From assembly GCA_005772945.1 (NCBI GenBank), contig SXIE01000048.1:1-5343 (forward strand): 5,343 nt of DNA, read 5' to 3'. The translations under genes were made by a program, and so were the position numbers. Below are positions 5,329 to 5,343 of the stretch, one piece after another. The notes beneath the pieces were generated by a model. That model saw only the letters and a program-made list of their open reading frames with translations. It was not told where the DNA came from and did no database searches. Source of the stretch: Pseudomonadota bacterium (GTDB lineage: Bacteria; Myxococcota; UBA9042; PHBI01). Position 1 is the stretch's first letter. Each line of letters begins with the position of its first letter.

Positions 5329-5343
5329 TGGAGCCAAGGGGAG

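Noticed and set aside
5263..5337. 25-residue N-terminal extension of the hydrolase from an ATG at 5337
   Set aside because: The extension runs through the terminator-like hairpin and would put the lipoprotein signal internally; the ATG at 5262 gives a standard signal peptide and lipobox.

Overview
The window comes from a very GC-rich genome (about 70% by eye, with codon third positions almost always G or C). Its content, several Cys-rich, acidic or repeat-bearing lipoprotein-like genes next to a housekeeping folate gene, suggests a Myxococcota (former deltaproteobacterial) genome. That placement rests on style and family resemblance, not on a marker gene. No rRNA, tRNA, CRISPR array, insertion sequence or phage gene is visible.

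Layout, left to right. (1) 1-857 (+) is the C-terminal half of formate-tetrahydrofolate ligase (fhs). (2) 864-1097 (-) is a 77-aa secreted or lipid-anchored Cys-rich protein with two four-cysteine repeats; its 3' end faces fhs across 6 bp. (3) 1098-1350 is the divergent control region between the small gene and the next one. It holds 8-bp direct repeats, a strong GC hairpin, weak promoter matches, a perfect 8+8 bp palindrome next to a TTGACT hexamer, and a clear Shine-Dalgarno. (4) 1351-3156 (+) is a 601-aa putative lipoprotein: a beta-rich N-terminal half, a Pro/Asp/Thr linker, and six 43-46-residue helical repeats with strictly spaced Trp and D-x-[DT]-E positions. (5) 3160-5262 (-) is a 700-aa lipoprotein of the alpha/beta-hydrolase fold with an apparently complete Ser-Asp-His triad, facing gene 4 tail to tail across only 3 bp. 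(6) 5263-5343 is the upstream region of that hydrolase, with a terminator-like hairpin.

No shared pathway links these genes. fhs acts in cytosolic one-carbon metabolism, while the other three look exported. The two oddest signals both lie in the hydrolase gene. One is an uninterrupted (Glu-X)20 tract encoded by a degenerate hexanucleotide repeat just after the lipidation Cys. The other is a stretch of about 16 codons (around 3520-3570) where the coding signal moves into another minus-strand frame and back, implying two compensating single-base indels or sequencing errors. The best candidate for something undescribed is the 46-residue Trp/D-x-D-E repeat domain of gene 4. I found no convincing multi-gene novel system.
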